This document shows, piece by piece, positions 63,140-64,000 of a stretch of 64,000 bases of DNA. Location: NCBI GenBank assembly GCA_004794655.1, contig SMMW01000622.1, positions 4,959,501 through 5,023,500 of the forward strand. Reading direction: 5' to 3'. The position numbers and the translations under genes were made by a program. This stretch comes from Marisa cornuarietis (lineage: Eukaryota > Mollusca > Gastropoda > Architaenioglossa > Ampullariidae). The notes below the pieces were generated by a model, which had not been told where the DNA came from, did not search any database, and saw only the letters and a list, made by a program, of their open reading frames with translations. Each line of letters opens with the position of its first letter. The first letter of the stretch is position 1.

Positions 63140-64000
63140 TTTGCTTACCACGTCAACCCCCTTCAACGTACCCTTGGAGAACCCTCTTCGGCAAGGTGAA
63201 ATGTCAGATGATATGACCAAGCCACACTAGCTTCTGTTTCTTGACAGTGGCGAGCAGAGGCTCCTTGAGACCCAGCAAGCAGGTAACTAGGCTATGGACA
63301 AAGTCGTTCATCCTGCTCCCTGTAGGAGATGAGGGAGTCTCCTGAAGCACCATTTCAAATGACTGAATCCATTGCTTCAATTCTGTCAACAAGGTACATC
63401 TTGCAGCCATTCAGCAGGATCAGCACAATACAATAGTCTCTACTTGCAAAGCCTGAATTTGGTACGAAAGCTGACATTTCTGCTGTCCCAAATTTTGTTG
63501 AGCCTGGCCATTGCCATGATCCTGAGACATACAACCACCATGTGGCAACCATTTTTTTGATGGTCTTGGATTGTATCATGCATGATTTTCTCCAGGTAGA
63601 TGTTGAACAGCACCAAGGACAGAGGGCATCCCTGATGTACACCCACTGTAGAATGAAGAAAAGCTTATCCACTGAAGAGTACTGAGCTCCTGGAGCTGTC
63701 ATACAGCACCTTGATGGTGCGTACAAGACCTTCCTCCACAATGAACGTGTGTAGTACATTCCATAGCCCCTCATGCCACACTCTATTAAAAAAAACTTCT
63801 TGAAGTCGAAAAAATTATGGTAGATCCTTGCTATGCTGCAGGTGCTTTTTGATGTGGAGTTGGCTATCAAAGATTTGTTTAACATTTGCTCCTGCCAGTC
63901 TGGAATCCAGCCTGTTCCTCCGTTAGCAGCTCCTCCACCAGTGGCATTAGGTGGTTTTTTAATTACTTTCAGCATAACCTTACATGGGTGACTTTCACAT
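63140..64000 (-). mobile_element. RTE-like LINE relic at the right edge
   Basis: The minus strand carries GVHQGCPLSLVLFNIYLEKI followed by MHDTI (63560-63646), ARLNKIWDSRNVSFRTKFRL (about 63430-63510) and VKKQKLVWLGHII (near 63204-63245). This is the G.RQGC.LSP.LFN..LE.I through RK.RWFGH order of the same family as 41640-42765. Frameshifts are present. It lies in a mannosidase intron and runs off the window. Confidence 0.85.

Overview
This is an intron-rich, AT-rich animal genomic window. The gene content (a TMC-family membrane protein, a lysosomal alpha-mannosidase and a WD40 protein) and the repeat content (several non-LTR retrotransposon families whose 3' tails run into ATT repeats, tRNA-derived SINEs with a shared central domain, hAT, mariner and pogo-like DNA elements) fit an invertebrate, most likely a mollusc and perhaps a gastropod. 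The species assignment is inference. No bacterial-type genes, operons or CRISPR arrays are present, and all splice sites used here are GT-AG.

Layout. 1-575: 3' end of a CR1/L2-like LINE. 576-4646: mostly non-coding, with one small LINE scrap. 4670-9980 (+): a complete 8-exon WD40 beta-propeller gene of 347 aa, with a LINE relic in intron 3. 10.8-13.5 kb: LINE relics, a foldback element with a perfect 9-bp target duplication, and a pogo/Tigger-like MITE. 14.05-48.03 kb (+): a transmembrane channel-like (TMC) gene. Sixteen exons join in phase into a 960-aa model starting at 17281. A second candidate N-terminal exon at 14055-14523 ends in the same splice phase and looks more like vertebrate TMC7 N-termini. 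The ~13 kb first intron holds a minisatellite built on the splice donor, a non-autonomous hAT element, hAT and LINE relics and SINEs. The last intron (6.4 kb) holds two LINEs on the opposite strand. 49.09-50.50 kb: a decayed hAT-type element. 51753-63072 (-): the C-terminal 631 codons (17 exons) of a lysosomal alpha-mannosidase (MAN2B1 type). Its catalytic N-terminus lies beyond the right edge. Its introns carry a mariner-like element, SINE and LINE pieces. 63.1-64.0 kb: another RTE-like LINE relic.

The three genes have no evident functional link: a cytosolic scaffold-type propeller, a multi-pass membrane channel subunit and a lysosomal glycosidase. TMC and MAN2B1 converge tail to tail around 48-51.7 kb. 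The parts most worth following up are the two possible TMC first exons, the minisatellite that repeats the TMC splice donor, and several DNA elements with clean target-site duplications. I saw no convincing wholly new multi-gene system.
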